Shown: positions 18,781 to 30,503, counted from the first letter of the stretch. The stretch is DNA of 64,000 nt from Brevibacillus laterosporus (GCA_007833815.1 CP033464.1:616501-680500); one strand, 5' to 3'. Translations and numbers: made by a program. Notes: generated by a model from the letters alone, not told the origin.

Positions 18781-20046
18781 CTATTTACCGCTTTTTTGCC
18801 TACGTTGGTGCTCAGGAGGCACGTGTGTAAACGACCCAATTACGACATCCGGTAATTCTTGTTGGTAGATTTCAATCGCCTGCTTCATTCCAAATACTTC
18901 TCCTTGAGCCTTAGGAATCATCTCTAAATAGCTTTCTGGATCAATGTTTAGATTGCGCAATTGAATTAATTTAATGCCTGTCCGTTTTATAAAATCAATC
19001 ATCGCTTCCATCTCTTCTTCCCGATCAAATACACCTGGGAAACACAGATAATTAATTGATGTATATACACCCTGATTAGTAGCATATTCAGCAGAACGAG
19101 CTACATTTTCAAGCGTATAACCGCGAGGACGATAGTACGCATTGTAATGTTCATCAATCGCACTGATTGTGCTAATTCGCATGAGATCAAGACCTGCATC
19201 AACAATCCCTCTAATATGATCAGTTAAACCAGCATTGGTATTAATGTTGATATAGCCCATATTCGTCCGTTCACGAACGCGTCTCATTGCTGGAATGATA
19301 ATCGACGCCATAGTAGACGGCTCTCCTTCACACCCTTGTCCAAAACTAATGATGCTTTCTGGAGTTTGTAAGTGATGCAACATCACTTCTACCAGTTCAT
19401 CCTCAGTTGGTTTAAAGTTCATACGAGTCTGAGGAGAAGGGAATCCACTATCATCTGGTTGCTCCGAAATGCATCCGTAGCATCCCGCATTACAGGTTTT
19501 AGATACTGGTAGACTACCTTCCCAACGGTGGAAAAAATTGTTGGAGGCCGTTAAGCATTCATATTCTAGCGCACAATGAGACAAATGCTGTAAAATTCTA
19601 TTTTCAGGAAACTGTTGCAGGGTAGCATCTACCTTGCCACGCAGCTCGTCCATCGGAAAATTATCTGGATTCCAATTATGTGGTTCATCACTTTTACGAG
19701 CAGCCACCCAAAAGGCATCGTCTTTCCAAACGACTGCTGTATAACCGAATAGAGGAAATTTATTATCTTTGTTTGTTTTGATGTAACCAGGCAGTAATAA
19801 ACGTGTAAAACCTTGCGGGATCAACGCTCCTACCGCAGTATAACCATCCAGCTTGGTCATTTTACCAGTGTCCTCATCCATTCCCACAGGAACTGTGTCA
19901 GGCAAACTAACCAATGTTGATCCTTCAGGTAGAGGAATCAGCTCTTCCTCAAGTATCTCCGTCAGGATGTCGCCATTTCTAGCAATCGCCAGAACAGCAT
20001 GATGGTCATACACCTGGCCTTTTTTATCTGCATACACCAAATACAT
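18781..20046 (-). CDS. Radical SAM protein of unknown function
   Basis: The 421-residue protein has a radical SAM cluster motif CNAGCYGC (Cys185, Cys189, Cys192), embedded after an N-terminal domain of about 150 residues that I do not recognise. FGQGCEGEPS and the ININTNAGLTDHI segment fit the TIM-barrel SAM site. Two more cysteines (158, 164) precede the cluster. GAGAGGCGG lies before the ATG. It is co-oriented with the LysM-M23 peptidase gene upstream and rpmE downstream. No substrate peptide or maturase partner is next to it, so the reaction cannot be named. Confidence 0.8.
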   Translation of the reverse strand: MYLVYADKKGQVYDHHAVLAIARNGDILTEILEEELIPLPEGSTLVSLPDTVPVGMDEDTGKMTKLDGYTAVGALIPQGFTRLLLPGYIKTNKDNKFPLFGYTAVVWKDDAFWVAARKSDEPHNWNPDNFPMDELRGKVDATLQQFPENRILQHLSHCALEYECLTASNNFFHRWEGSLPVSKTCNAGCYGCISEQPDDSGFPSPQTRMNFKPTEDELVEVMLHHLQTPESIISFGQGCEGEPSTMASIIIPAMRRVRERTNMGYININTNAGLTDHIRGIVDAGLDLMRISTISAIDEHYNAYYRPRGYTLENVARSAEYATNQGVYTSINYLCFPGVFDREEEMEAMIDFIKRTGIKLIQLRNLNIDPESYLEMIPKAQGEVFGMKQAIEIYQQELPDVVIGSFTHVPPEHQRRQKSGK

Positions 20047-20117
20047 GAATTACATCCGCCTCTCTTTTCTGCTGGTGACAATTGTAGCGTATTGAGAGAG
20101 CATTGTAAATGTGGGGA

Positions 20118-21026
20118 CTACTTCCGTAAATAGCGCATAGGATTTAGGGGAATGTCATCCTGCCTCACTTCAAAATGAAGGTGATAATCAGTCGAGTCTC
20201 CCGTTTTTCCCATAAAACCAAGTACGTCTCCTTGATGCACATATTGCCCAGCCACTACATTAATTTTTCGCATGTGCGCATAAAAGGTTTGTAATCCATT
20301 ACCATGATCCAATACTACCATCCGCCCGTACCCACTACGGTTTGCCCCAGCCTCTGCTACAAATCCTTCTTTCGCTGCCATAATAGGTGTATTGCCTCGT
20401 CGTTCATTCCACATGTCCACGCCTTTATGCATTTTACCCCATCGTGATCCAAAATCACTTGTTACAGTCGGTGCTGGAATTGGCCACTCCATCACACGAT
20501 TTAGACTTACACTTCTACTAGCAACCTGTGCCAATTGTCTGCGCATATCAACTGTTCCTGCTAATGGAGACTCCCCAGCCACTACTGGTATCGTTAAAAG
20601 CTGCCCTTGATATAAACAATCCGGAATTGCTTTGAGCAAGGGGTTGCGCTTAATAATCTCATCTTGGGTTACTTGATATCTGTTAGCAATGCTATCTAAC
20701 GTCTCACCAGTTTCTACTGTATGAGTCATCTCATTTTTATTGATTACCAGCTTCATTCCGATTCCGACCATATTAGGATTCCTCAGCTTGTTATCCTGAA
20801 TCAGTTCTTGTAACGTAATCCCATATTGTTCTGAAATACGAGAAAGCGTGTCCCCTTTTTGAACGGTATATGAAGTAATCACACGGTTGCGCTTGGCTAA
20901 TTTATCATTGGTCTCAATAGACGAGAACGGATTAAACACCTCAAATAGCGTTTGTTCCACAACAGCTTGCTTTGCTTCCTCGCTACTCTTCCACTCATTA
21001 ATAAGCGTTGGGTGATTGGCATCCAT
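20118..21026 (-). CDS. LysM-M23 family metallopeptidase without a visible signal peptide
   Basis: The 302-residue protein contains two LysM domains (about residues 52-96 and 101-147) and a C-terminal M23 (LytM/lysostaphin) peptidase domain. The zinc ligands are probably His200 and Asp204 in MHKGVD and His284 in HLHFE. GGGGAGG precedes the ATG, and no hydrophobic signal is found at the N-terminus (MDANHPTLINEWKSS). It could be a mother-cell-made spore coat or cortex protein, as LysM proteins without signals often are; that is inference. It is separated from rho by a terminator. Confidence 0.85.
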   Translation of the reverse strand: MDANHPTLINEWKSSEEAKQAVVEQTLFEVFNPFSSIETNDKLAKRNRVITSYTVQKGDTLSRISEQYGITLQELIQDNKLRNPNMVGIGMKLVINKNEMTHTVETGETLDSIANRYQVTQDEIIKRNPLLKAIPDCLYQGQLLTIPVVAGESPLAGTVDMRRQLAQVASRSVSLNRVMEWPIPAPTVTSDFGSRWGKMHKGVDMWNERRGNTPIMAAKEGFVAEAGANRSGYGRMVVLDHGNGLQTFYAHMRKINVVAGQYVHQGDVLGFMGKTGDSTDYHLHFEVRQDDIPLNPMRYLRK

Positions 21027-21074
21027 CCGGGTAACCTCCCCTCATGTGCATATGACTATCCTATGCGCCAATCT

Positions 21075-21105
21075 AAAAAAAATGACGGGGGATTAACCCG
21101 CCGTC
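21075..21105 (-). terminator. Terminator after rho
   Basis: On the minus strand GACGGCGGG and CCCCCGTC form a GC-rich stem around TTAAT and are followed by ATTTTTTTT. It overlaps the end of the rho coding region. Confidence 0.8.
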
Positions 21106-22385
21106 GTCGATGTTGTATATGTCTTACCTTTTGATGTCTTTGCTGGGCTGATGGTATCGAGACTTTGTAAAAATTCCTCGTTCGTTTTAGAATCACCTAA
21201 TTTTTTCAAGAAGGTTTCCACAAATTCATGACTTTCGTTCATGTTTTTACGAATTAACCACAGCTTATCCAATTCCTCTTTGGACAAAAGCATTTCTTCC
21301 CGACGTGTACCAGATCGTCTAATATCAATAGCTGGGAATACGCGTCGTTCTGCCAATTTACGATCCAAATGCAATTCCATATTACCTGTCCCTTTAAATT
21401 CTTCATAAATAACATCATCCATACGAGATCCGGTTTCTACCAAAGCCGTAGCTAAGATTGTTAAGCTACCACCCTCTTCAACGTTCCGAGCTGAACCGAA
21501 GAATCTTTTCGGACGATGGAAAGCCGCAGGGTCAATACCACCTGATAGCGTACGACCACTTGGCGGAATCACCAAGTTATAGGCACGAGCTAAACGGGTG
21601 ATGGAGTCTAGGAGAATGACAACATCCTTCTTATGTTCTACTAAGCGTTTCGCTCGTTCCAATACCAATTCTGCCACTTTAATGTGGTTCTCCGGCACCT
21701 CATCAAAGGTAGACGCTATGACCTCTCCTTTAACAGACCGTTGCATATCTGTTACTTCCTCTGGTCGTTCATCAATAAGTAAAACAAATAGATGAATATC
21801 TGGATTATTAGTAGAAATGCTATTGGCAATTTCTTTTAGCAACATGGTTTTACCAGCCTTAGGAGGCGCTACAATCAATCCGCGCTGTCCCAAACCAACA
21901 GGTGCAAGCATATCCATCAAACGAACAGAAAGCTTAGTAGGTGACGTTTCCAACGCGAGTTTTTCTTGAGGATACAGCGGTGTTAAGGCGGGGAAATGCA
22001 GTCTTTCAGATGCCATCTCAGGGTCTTGACCATTAACAGCTTCTACTTGCAATAATCCGAAGTAACGTTCTGTGTCTTTCGGTGCTCTCGCTTTCCCAGA
22101 TACTAAATCGCCATTCCTTAAATCAAAACGACGAATTTGAGACTGAGAAATATAAATATCTTCCGGGCTAGGCAAATAATTAATGGGGCGAAGGAAACCA
22201 AACCCTTCCGGTAAGATTTCCAACACGCCTTCCATAAACATAAGCCCGTCTCTCTCAGCCTGAGCTCGTAATATGGCAAAGATTAATTCCCTCTTCTTAA
22301 GTTGTGAGTAATAAGGAATTTGAAAGTCTTTTGCCAACTTATACAAATCGGTTAATTTCTTTTCTTCTAATTCTGATAAAAGCAC
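21093..22385 (-). CDS. rho: Transcription termination factor Rho
   Basis: This is a 430-residue hexameric RNA helicase. It has the N-terminal helical and cold-shock RNA-binding domains (about 1-130, with GFGFLRP). The RecA-like ATPase carries the Walker A in [15 protein letters not shown] and the [13 protein letters not shown] segment. The Q-loop and R-loop ([12 protein letters not shown] and following) are intact. A GTG at 22385 is used, with only a weak GGTGG ribosome binding site. It follows glpX in an apparent murA-glpX-rho unit. Confidence 0.97.
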   Translation of the reverse strand: MLLSELEEKKLTDLYKLAKDFQIPYYSQLKKRELIFAILRAQAERDGLMFMEGVLEILPEGFGFLRPINYLPSPEDIYISQSQIRRFDLRNGDLVSGKARAPKDTERYFGLLQVEAVNGQDPEMASERLHFPALTPLYPQEKLALETSPTKLSVRLMDMLAPVGLGQRGLIVAPPKAGKTMLLKEIANSISTNNPDIHLFVLLIDERPEEVTDMQRSVKGEVIASTFDEVPENHIKVAELVLERAKRLVEHKKDVVILLDSITRLARAYNLVIPPSGRTLSGGIDPAAFHRPKRFFGSARNVEEGGSLTILATALVETGSRMDDVIYEEFKGTGNMELHLDRKLAERRVFPAIDIRRSGTRREEMLLSKEELDKLWLIRKNMNESHEFVETFLKKLGDSKTNEEFLQSLDTISPAKTSKGKTYTTSTTAG

Positions 22386-22439
22386 GTATTATTCCACCAC
22401 TCTTTGCACTTTCTACTTTTATTGTTTCCTAAAAATTAC

Positions 22440-23402
22440 CTATAATACTAAGCGAGGCTTCTTTTCTAAGCGGTGGTTACCTTCAATGAAACGAATCGTT
22501 CCTGTTTTGGCCCTCATAACCACAGAATGTGTTGTTGCTCTCATTCCCTGAAAACGAACACCACGTAGCAATTCCCCATCTGTAACACCCGTAGCTGCAA
22601 AGATGGCATCATCACCTTTAACCAACTGATCCATATGCAAAACCTGGTGCGGGTTGGTCAGGCCCATCTTCAAACATCGTTGCAACTCTTCATCACTCTG
22701 AGGTAATAGCTTGCCTTGAATCTCTCCGCCTAAGCATTTTAGAGCTACAGCTGCTAATACCCCTTCTGGAGCTCCACCTGATCCAAAAAGAATGTCCACC
22801 CCTGTATCAGGAAAGGCAGTATTAATCGCTGCCGCTACATCTCCATCAGGAATTAATTTTATACGCGCTCCAGCTGCACGAATTTCTTCAATAATGCGAC
22901 TGTGTCTATCCCTATCCAACACACAGGCAACCAAATCGCTCATATCTTTTCCGTTAGCTAAAGCGACTGCTTTTAGATTATCACGTATTGGAGCATCAAT
23001 GTCTACTTTCCCCACTGCTTTTGGACCTACTGCAATTTTTTCCATATACATGTCAGGTGCATGTAACAAATTCCCTCTATCGGCAATCGCAATGACAGAG
23101 ATAGCATTCCATGTACCATTAGCTACTATGTTAGTACCCTCAAGTGGATCAACTGCAACATCTACAAAGGGTGCAATTCCTTGCCCTAATTTTTCTCCAA
23201 TATAGAGCATAGGCGCTTCGTCCATTTCGCCTTCCCCTATTACTACAACACCATCCATGGGTATATTTTCAAATTCTGATCGCATCGCTTGCGTTGCCGC
23301 TCCATCTGCTTCATCCTTTTTCCCCGTACCCATCCATCTTGCGGAAGCCAAAGCGGCCGCTTCTGTTACACGAACCAATTCAAGTGTGAGACTGCGCTCC
23401 AT
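22440..23402 (-). CDS. glpX: Fructose-1,6-bisphosphatase class II
   Basis: The 320-residue enzyme hydrolyses fructose 1,6-bisphosphate in gluconeogenesis. Family motifs [22 protein letters not shown] and the [15 protein letters not shown] segment are present and carry the metal and phosphate sites. GAGGGGGAA precedes the ATG at about eight bases. It lies 15 bases downstream of murA, with rho downstream, as in several Bacillales. Confidence 0.96.
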   Translation of the reverse strand: MERSLTLELVRVTEAAALASARWMGTGKKDEADGAATQAMRSEFENIPMDGVVVIGEGEMDEAPMLYIGEKLGQGIAPFVDVAVDPLEGTNIVANGTWNAISVIAIADRGNLLHAPDMYMEKIAVGPKAVGKVDIDAPIRDNLKAVALANGKDMSDLVACVLDRDRHSRIIEEIRAAGARIKLIPDGDVAAAINTAFPDTGVDILFGSGGAPEGVLAAVALKCLGGEIQGKLLPQSDEELQRCLKMGLTNPHQVLHMDQLVKGDDAIFAATGVTDGELLRGVRFQGMRATTHSVVMRAKTGTIRFIEGNHRLEKKPRLVL

Positions 23403-23417
23403 CTGGATTGTTCCCCC

Positions 23418-24689
23418 TCATTTTTGTTCGGCTTTATGCAGCTTTTCTCGCGTAACTCTGGCACCAAGATTTTGAAGTTTCTGTACCAGATTTTCATAAC
23501 CTCTGTCGATATGTTCAAGTCCCTCAACTTCTGTCGTTCCCTGAGCAAGCAAACCAGCTATTACCAAGGCTGCCCCAGCTCGCAAATCAGAAGCTACAAC
23601 TTTTGTGCCCATCAACTTAGAAGGTCCCTCCAACACAGCGGATCGCCCTTCAATTTTTAGGGTTGCTCCCATGCGTCTTAACTCATCTGCATGACGGAAC
23701 CTTGCACTATATATATTATCAGTGACAATGCTTGTTCCTTGCGATTGTGTTAACAATGTGGTCATAGGTTGTTGTAAATCAGTAGGGAAGCCAGGATATG
23801 GACTCGTTTTAATGTCGACTGCACGATAATTTTTTCGTCCGATAACCCGGATAGTATCGTCACCTTCAATTATTTCCACACCTATTTCACGAAGTTTGGC
23901 CGAAACGGGTTCCATATGTTTTGAAATCACGTTTTCTACCGTAACATCTCCACCGGTGGCAGCAGCAGCAATCATATATGTTCCGGCTTCAATGCGGTCC
24001 GGTATTATAGTATGTCGGCAACCACGCAATTTGTCTACACCCTGAATACGAATTACATCTGTTCCTGCACCAGAAATTTTAGCACCCATATTGTTTAATA
24101 AGGTAGCTACATCGACGATTTCTGGCTCATGTGCAGCGTTTTCAATTGTTGTGATACCTTCTGCATATACCGCAGCCAACATGATGTTAATGGTAGCGCC
24201 TACACTAACCAAATCCATATAAATACGCGCACCCTTCAAACGCTCGGCACGAATGATCATAACACCTTTTCGATTTTCAACAACTGCACCAAGGGCTTCA
24301 AAGCCTTTTATATGCAAATCAACCGGCCTTGGTCCCAAATCACAACCACCTGGCAGTCCAATCTGCGCTTCTTTGAACTTGCCTAGTAGTGCGCCCCATA
24401 AATAGTAAGAAGCACGTAATTTTTTTACCTTGCCATTAGGCATAAATGTTTCGGAGATGGAACGTCCATCTATTTCTATCCAATCATCCTCAAATAAAAC
24501 ATCTGCACCCATCTCCCGTAGGAGTTCTACGTAAATTTCCACATCCTCAATATGTGGCAAATTCTCAATGACAACTGGACCATCCGCGAGAATTGCAGCT
24601 GGAATTAACGCAACAGCACTATTCTTCGCTCCGCTGATCCCTACTTTTCCACACAATGGGATTCCACCCTGTATTAGCAATTTATCCAT
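23418..24689 (-). CDS. murA: UDP-N-acetylglucosamine 1-carboxyvinyltransferase (second Firmicute MurA type)
   Basis: This is a 423-residue enolpyruvyl transferase of the first committed step of peptidoglycan synthesis. Cys116 in [12 protein letters not shown] is the fosfomycin target, and Lys22 in SGAKNSA is the conserved active-site lysine. AGGGAG is before the ATG. The position next to fsa, fba and spo0F is that of B. subtilis murAB (murZ), so this is likely the second paralogue rather than the main murAA. It appears to be first in a unit with glpX and rho. Confidence 0.95.
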   Translation of the reverse strand: MDKLLIQGGIPLCGKVGISGAKNSAVALIPAAILADGPVVIENLPHIEDVEIYVELLREMGADVLFEDDWIEIDGRSISETFMPNGKVKKLRASYYLWGALLGKFKEAQIGLPGGCDLGPRPVDLHIKGFEALGAVVENRKGVMIIRAERLKGARIYMDLVSVGATINIMLAAVYAEGITTIENAAHEPEIVDVATLLNNMGAKISGAGTDVIRIQGVDKLRGCRHTIIPDRIEAGTYMIAAAATGGDVTVENVISKHMEPVSAKLREIGVEIIEGDDTIRVIGRKNYRAVDIKTSPYPGFPTDLQQPMTTLLTQSQGTSIVTDNIYSARFRHADELRRMGATLKIEGRSAVLEGPSKLMGTKVVASDLRAGAALVIAGLLAQGTTEVEGLEHIDRGYENLVQKLQNLGARVTREKLHKAEQK

Positions 24690-24851
24690 ACATTTAATCT
24701 CCCTAAATGATGTTCTTGCACCTATTCAGAATATACCCTCTATTACAGATAGTCTAGTCCTTCATGCTTCACAGGCTGTAATCAACCTTATTATATTTAC
24801 ATGTTTAATGGGAAACAAAGAGGAAACGAGGATGGAAGAGGTTATTAAGGT

Positions 24852-24888
24852 AAAGAAGCACCTTCTCCACTGGAAAAGGTGCTTTTCG
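24852..24888 (-). terminator. Terminator after the fsa-type transaldolase gene
   Basis: The minus strand reads AAGCACCTTTTCC, loop AGT and GGAGAAGGTGCTT, followed by CTTTACCTT. It lies just after the stop at 24896. Confidence 0.82.
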
Positions 24889-24895
24889 GTTTGAT

Positions 24896-25540
24896 TTACT
24901 TTTGCATACCTTCCCAATCAGCGAGGAATTTCTCAATTCCACTGCTAGTCAGAGGATGCTGCAAGAGTTGTTTAAACACTTTATGAGGAATGGTAGCAAT
25001 ATCCGCCCCAAGTTTTGCAGCGTCTGTCACATGTAGTGGATGACGAATACTTGCTGCAATAATTTCCGTTTCTATATCATGGACAGCAAAGATTTCTGTG
25101 ATGTCTGCGATGAGTTGCATGCCGTCATAACCAATATCATCCAGTCTGCCAAGGAACGGGGATACATAAGTAGCTCCGGCTCTTGCAGCCATCAAAGCTT
25201 GGTTCGCGTTAAAAACTAATGTTACATTGGTTTTAATTTTGCGTTTAGAGAAAATCTTTACAGCTTTTAGCCCTTCTTCTGTCATCGGCACTTTAATGAC
25301 GATGTTTTTGGATAGACTAGCTAGTTTTTCTCCTTCTTCGATCATACCTTTTGAGTCAATGCTAATAACTTCTGCACTGATAGGACCATCAACAATATCA
25401 AGAATCTCTTTTAATGTTTCGATGAAATCGCGGCCTTCCTTGGCTACGAGAGATGGATTGGTGGTTACGCCGGAAACGACTCCCCACTCATGAATCTCAC
25501 GAATTTCATCAACATTTGCTGTGTCTATGAAGAAACGCAT
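24896..25540 (-). CDS. fsa: Transaldolase / fructose-6-phosphate aldolase family protein
   Basis: The 214-residue protein belongs to the short transaldolase family (MipB/TalC). The TTNPS motif and the Schiff-base Lys83 in [10 protein letters not shown] are visible, and the HPLHV segment is conserved. Members act as transaldolases or as fructose 6-phosphate aldolases; the sequence does not settle which. AGGAGGG precedes the ATG. The gene lies 15 bases downstream of fba and forms an operon with it, in the B. subtilis order (ywjH next to fbaA). Confidence 0.93.
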   Translation of the reverse strand: MRFFIDTANVDEIREIHEWGVVSGVTTNPSLVAKEGRDFIETLKEILDIVDGPISAEVISIDSKGMIEEGEKLASLSKNIVIKVPMTEEGLKAVKIFSKRKIKTNVTLVFNANQALMAARAGATYVSPFLGRLDDIGYDGMQLIADITEIFAVHDIETEIIAASIRHPLHVTDAAKLGADIATIPHKVFKQLLQHPLTSSGIEKFLADWEGMQK

Positions 25541-25555
25541 GGGAACCCTCCTGGT

Positions 25556-26410
25556 TTAGACGCGGTTATTACTTCCAAACAAACGAATTTTCTCGATAAC
25601 AGTTTGCTTGATTGCCTCACGAGCAGGACCCATGTATTTACGAGGATCGATTTCGTTAGGTTTTTCAGCCAACACTTTACGAATTGCTGCTGTGCAAGCA
25701 ACTTGGTTTTCAGTGTTTACGTTGATTTTACCAGCACCGTGCAAGATTGCTTGACGGATCGCTTCGTCTGGTACACCAGATCCACCGTGCAATACGATTG
25801 GAGCTCCGATGTTTTTCACTACTTTTTCGATAATATCGAAATGGATTTTTGGTTCACCTTTGTACATACCGTGAGCAGTACCAACAGCAATAGCCAAGTA
25901 GTCAACTTTAGTCTCTTCCCAGAAACGAATAGCTTCTTCTGGTTTAGCCAAGCTAGCATCTTCTTCAGCTACTTGTAGATCATCTTCTACTCCGCCGATT
26001 GTACCAAGCTCACCCTCAACGGATACGCCTACAGCGTGTGCAGCTTCTACAACTTGTTTAGTCAAACGGATGTTATCTTCGAAGGAATGGTGAGAACCAT
26101 CGAACATAACAGAAGAGAATCCAGCGCGGATACATTTCATAACAACATCAAAGTTGCTACCATGATCCAAGTGTAGCGCAATTGGTACGCCAGCAGTTTT
26201 TGCAGCGGCTTTAGCCATTGCTACTGTATACTCAATACCCATATAACGCATAGCACCCTCGGAAACTCCGAAAATTACAGGGGATTTCTCCTCCATAGCA
26301 GCTTCGGTAATCGCTTGCGTAAATTCTAGGTTGTTCAAATTGAATTGTCCAACAGCATACTTATTTTTCTTTGCGTCCTCAATAAAGGCGGTCATAGGTA
26401 CTAATTGCAT
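25556..26410 (-). CDS. fba: Fructose-bisphosphate aldolase class II
   Basis: The 284-residue zinc enzyme cleaves fructose 1,6-bisphosphate in glycolysis. The zinc-binding HLDHGS and the HGGSG phosphate-binding site are visible, with the DGS motif in SVMFDGSHHSFEDN. AGGAGG precedes the ATG. A TGGTATAAT extended -10 lies about 60 bases upstream. Confidence 0.96.
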   Translation of the reverse strand: MQLVPMTAFIEDAKKNKYAVGQFNLNNLEFTQAITEAAMEEKSPVIFGVSEGAMRYMGIEYTVAMAKAAAKTAGVPIALHLDHGSNFDVVMKCIRAGFSSVMFDGSHHSFEDNIRLTKQVVEAAHAVGVSVEGELGTIGGVEDDLQVAEEDASLAKPEEAIRFWEETKVDYLAIAVGTAHGMYKGEPKIHFDIIEKVVKNIGAPIVLHGGSGVPDEAIRQAILHGAGKINVNTENQVACTAAIRKVLAEKPNEIDPRKYMGPAREAIKQTVIEKIRLFGSNNRV

Positions 26411-26468
26411 TTCAGTATGTCCTCCTAATCCTAAACTCTCTGTATTTCACTACTTATAATACGGGGTT

Positions 26469-26477
26469 ATTATACCA
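26469..26477 (-). promoter_or_regulatory. Candidate extended -10 promoter of fba
   Basis: TGGTATAAT on the minus strand combines a perfect -10 with a TG extension; no good -35 lies 17 bases upstream. It is about 60 bases before the fba ATG. Confidence 0.4.
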
Positions 26478-26509
26478 CAACGCCCCCTTTATTAACAGAG
26501 AACTTGTGA

Positions 26510-26875
26510 CTAACTGACTAACTGTTGATTGACTACACAGCGCAATTCATCAATATCAAATGGTTTGGTAAAATGAGTAAGCGCTCCCAGTTGTGTTGCT
26601 TCCTTGATCATGTCTAATTCACCGTACGCAGTCATCATAATTACTTTAATATCTTTATTGATTTTCTTAATGTGTTTTAAAATTTCTATGCCGTCCATTC
26701 CGGGAATCTTCATATCTAAAATAACGAGATCTGGAGACTCATTTTCGACGATTTCGAGTGCCTGTTTGCCGTTAGCCGCCTGAAAAGTGCAGTATCCTTC
26801 CTTACCCAATACCTCGTATAGTAGGATGCGGATGCCGTACTGGTCATCCACGACTAGTACCTTCTTGTCCTGCAT
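26510..26875 (-). CDS. spo0F: Sporulation phosphorelay response regulator Spo0F
   Basis: The 121-residue protein is a single receiver domain with no output domain. The acidic pocket Asp10/Asp11, the phosphorylated Asp54 in [11 protein letters not shown] and Lys104 in HFTKPFD are all present at the positions of B. subtilis Spo0F. It passes phosphate from sporulation kinases to Spo0B and Spo0A. GAGGGGGAA precedes the ATG. I looked for a sigma-H promoter and Spo0A boxes in the 277 bases upstream and found no convincing match. Confidence 0.97.
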   Translation of the reverse strand: MQDKKVLVVDDQYGIRILLYEVLGKEGYCTFQAANGKQALEIVENESPDLVILDMKIPGMDGIEILKHIKKINKDIKVIMMTAYGELDMIKEATQLGALTHFTKPFDIDELRCVVNQQLVS

Positions 26876-27084
26876 ATTGCTTCCCCCTCGTTCCTTTGCT
26901 TGTAATTACTAAAATACGCCTTGCTAATCGGAAATCCTGCCACATTCTATCTTTATTTTTCCAGCTTCATGTAGCAAGTTATTTTATTCCATAATTTTCC
27001 AAAATTTCGTTACTTTTAACATTGCTCACGATTTCTTACTAATTGATATTCTACCTTGCTACAACGGGCTTCTTAGCTCATAAC

Positions 27085-27118
27085 AAAAACAGGCTGTCGA
27101 TAGAATCCGACAGCCTGT
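27085..27118 (-). terminator. Terminator after pyrG
   Basis: On the minus strand ACAGGCTGTCG and CGACAGCCTGT form a perfect 11-base-pair stem followed by TTTTTG. It lies about 35 bases after the pyrG stop. Confidence 0.9.
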
Positions 27119-27152
27119 AGCTATTTAAAAGATATTGATTTTCTTATCTTAT

Positions 27153-28778
<1,626 letters not shown>

Positions 28779-28829
28779 TTATTTCAACATTTTTGATGAA
28801 CAGTTATTAAGTAGGGTGCTACAAATAGA

Positions 28830-28885
28830 AAAAACAAAAGCGGTATCCTATCTCAACATTTCTGCTGAATAGGGGCGCTTTTGTT
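28830..28885 (-). terminator. pyrG leader attenuator (intrinsic terminator)
   Basis: On the minus strand ACAAAAGCG and CGCTTTTGT form a perfect stem around a long inner region and are followed by TTTTTTC. The 5' arm continues into CCCC, which could pair with extra G residues added at the transcript start. It lies between the pyrG promoter and its coding region and may also stop rpoE transcripts. Confidence 0.8.
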
Positions 28886-28924
28886 TGTTATTCTTTCATA
28901 TATGACAAATCTTCATGTGAAGCC

Positions 28925-28961
28925 CAAAAAGTATTTTATAATGGGCAGAAATGAAAGTCAA
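28925..28961 (-). promoter_or_regulatory. pyrG promoter with GGGC start site
   Basis: TTGACT (28961-28956), a 17-base spacer and TAAAAT (28938-28933) are followed after seven bases by GGGCTTC starting at 28925. An initially transcribed GGGC is the signature of B. subtilis pyrG, where low CTP causes reiterative G addition at the pause before C. Confidence 0.8.
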
Positions 28962-28989
28962 GGGTAAAGTCGGCAAAGTCGATCTATGC

Positions 28990-29553
28990 TTACTTCTCAA
29001 TATCCTGATCGTCTTCGTCTTCTTCCTCGTTTTCTTCTTCATCTTCAAAAAGCTCTTCATCTTCTAGTTCTTCATCTTCTTCATCGATGGCTTCAATTTC
29101 CTCATCGGAATCTACTTCTTCCTCATCGACAAAGTCTTCATCTTCTTCTTCCTCTTCCTCTTCGAACAGGGCGATGTCATCTTCCTCTTCAAATACTTCA
29201 ACAACATCATCTTCCATATCGAAGTCATCAAAGTCATCTACAACAGCAGCTTTTTTCTTCTTGACGCCGCCTTCTTGACTTTCTTCAACCGCTTCCGTTG
29301 CGTACCAACGTTTTAGTCCCCACGTATTCTCACCGATACATACATAACGACCATCAATATTTACTTCTGTATACACTTGAGCAATGACTGCCATCAGTTG
29401 TTCTTCTGTCAGATTACGCAATTTAGCAATTTCGTTCATAAGCTCACGGAAATTATAAGGGCGGTTCGTTTCTCTCAGGATTTCATAAGCGATATCAACC
29501 ATCGCCATCTCTTGCAAATTCTCGTCATTATATTGCTGAAGTAATTTACTCAA
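28990..29553 (-). CDS. rpoE: RNA polymerase delta subunit
   Basis: The 187-residue protein has an N-terminal globular HARE-HTH-like domain (about 1-90) and a strongly acidic, low-complexity C-terminal half made almost entirely of Glu and Asp, as in all Firmicute delta subunits. It binds core RNA polymerase and reduces its nonspecific affinity for nucleic acids. The TTG at 29553 follows AAAGGA at about ten bases; a GTG upstream would be too close to it. The long GAA/GAT runs make an open Leu/Ser-rich frame on the other strand that is not a gene. Confidence 0.95.
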   Translation of the reverse strand: MSKLLQQYNDENLQEMAMVDIAYEILRETNRPYNFRELMNEIAKLRNLTEEQLMAVIAQVYTEVNIDGRYVCIGENTWGLKRWYATEAVEESQEGGVKKKKAAVVDDFDDFDMEDDVVEVFEEEDDIALFEEEEEEEDEDFVDEEEVDSDEEIEAIDEEDEELEDEELFEDEEENEEEDEDDQDIEK

Positions 29554-29709
29554 GCAAGGCACGTCCTTTCAAACAAAACTTGGCTATCATACAGTATTCC
29601 CTATTTTATCCGAAAATGCAAGTGATTCAAACCCTGCAAAAAGAAAAGCTTTCTTCATCTGTTTATCTCTACATTTTCTCTTGCATGATTGATGCAGTTT
29701 TTCCCACTA

Positions 29710-30336
29710 TTATTCTTCAGAAGCTACCTTCTCCAGCGCTTGCAAAAAGGTTAGGCTAGTTTGGGCTCCAGTTACAACTAGACTTTGATTTATCACAAAA
29801 AATGGAACGACCTTCACTTCATAGTGATCAGCTATTTCATAATCTGATTTTAGATTAACTGCTAGCTCTCCACTTAGCAATCTTTCCTCAATCTCAATTG
29901 TATCTAGCCCAAAGGTATTAGCAATTTGTAACAAAACTTCCATGTTTCCAATATCTAAACCTTGTTCAAAGTAAGCGCGATGTAGGGTCTCCAACATAGT
30001 TGTTTGTTGAGCAAGAGGCGTTAGTTTTAATAGACATTGAGCTAGGTCAGGATGAGAGCGAATTTTTATTTGATCAAAGCAAAAACGCAATCCTATTTCC
30101 TTACCGGTAGTGGTCACATGCTCTAAAGTTTTACTCAATTGTTCTTTGCTCCCTAGCAGACTCCCCATATATGCTTGAAAGGATACTCCCTCTATAGGTA
30201 AATAAGGATCAAGATTATAAGCATGATAGTGAAGGTTTATCTCCTCTCCTTGCCACTCTAAAAGCGTTGCCTGCAATGAAGCAATGCCTATGCGGCACCA
30301 GGGGCAAACAATATCTTGAAAAATATGTATGTGCAC
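29710..30336 (-). CDS. DsbA-family oxidoreductase (FrnE-like)
   Basis: The 208-residue protein has a thioredoxin fold with the CPWC active site (DIVCPWCRIG) in the first 20 residues and a helical insertion. The cis-proline segment is visible as KVVPFFVINQ. No signal peptide is present, so it is cytoplasmic, like FrnE proteins. The GTG at 30336 follows AAAGGGGAA at nine bases. It is a solitary gene between rpoE and icmF; the substrate is unknown. Confidence 0.88.
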   Translation of the reverse strand: MHIHIFQDIVCPWCRIGIASLQATLLEWQGEEINLHYHAYNLDPYLPIEGVSFQAYMGSLLGSKEQLSKTLEHVTTTGKEIGLRFCFDQIKIRSHPDLAQCLLKLTPLAQQTTMLETLHRAYFEQGLDIGNMEVLLQIANTFGLDTIEIEERLLSGELAVNLKSDYEIADHYEVKVVPFFVINQSLVVTGAQTSLTFLQALEKVASEE

Positions 30337-30461
30337 GAGAAAATCTTCCCCTTTCTCCACTATAAAGCGCTAATTATTTCAGACTAGTCCGACTACTGTT
30401 ACCTGTCAAGCAGGAATTTTCCCAAGTATTTACATTTTATGAATTTTAAAAAGCAACAGAA

Positions 30462-30497
30462 ATACCCCAGAAGAAATCTTCTACTACTGGGGCATCA
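30462..30497 (-). terminator. Terminator after icmF
   Basis: On the minus strand GCCCCAG and CTGGGGT pair around a 16-base loop and are followed by ATTTCTGTT. It is moderately convincing. Confidence 0.6.
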
Positions 30498-30503
30498 TCC
30501 GCT

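Noticed and set aside
26876..27152. Sigma-H promoter or Spo0A box upstream of spo0F
   Set aside because: GAAT-type -10 candidates exist but no AGGA-type -35 at the right distance; the only TGTCGA-like match is in the pyrG terminator.
28986..29264. Open Leu/His- and Ser-rich reading frames on the plus strand opposite rpoE
   Set aside because: They are the reverse complement of the Glu/Asp-coding repeats of the RNA polymerase delta subunit tail and have no ribosome binding site.
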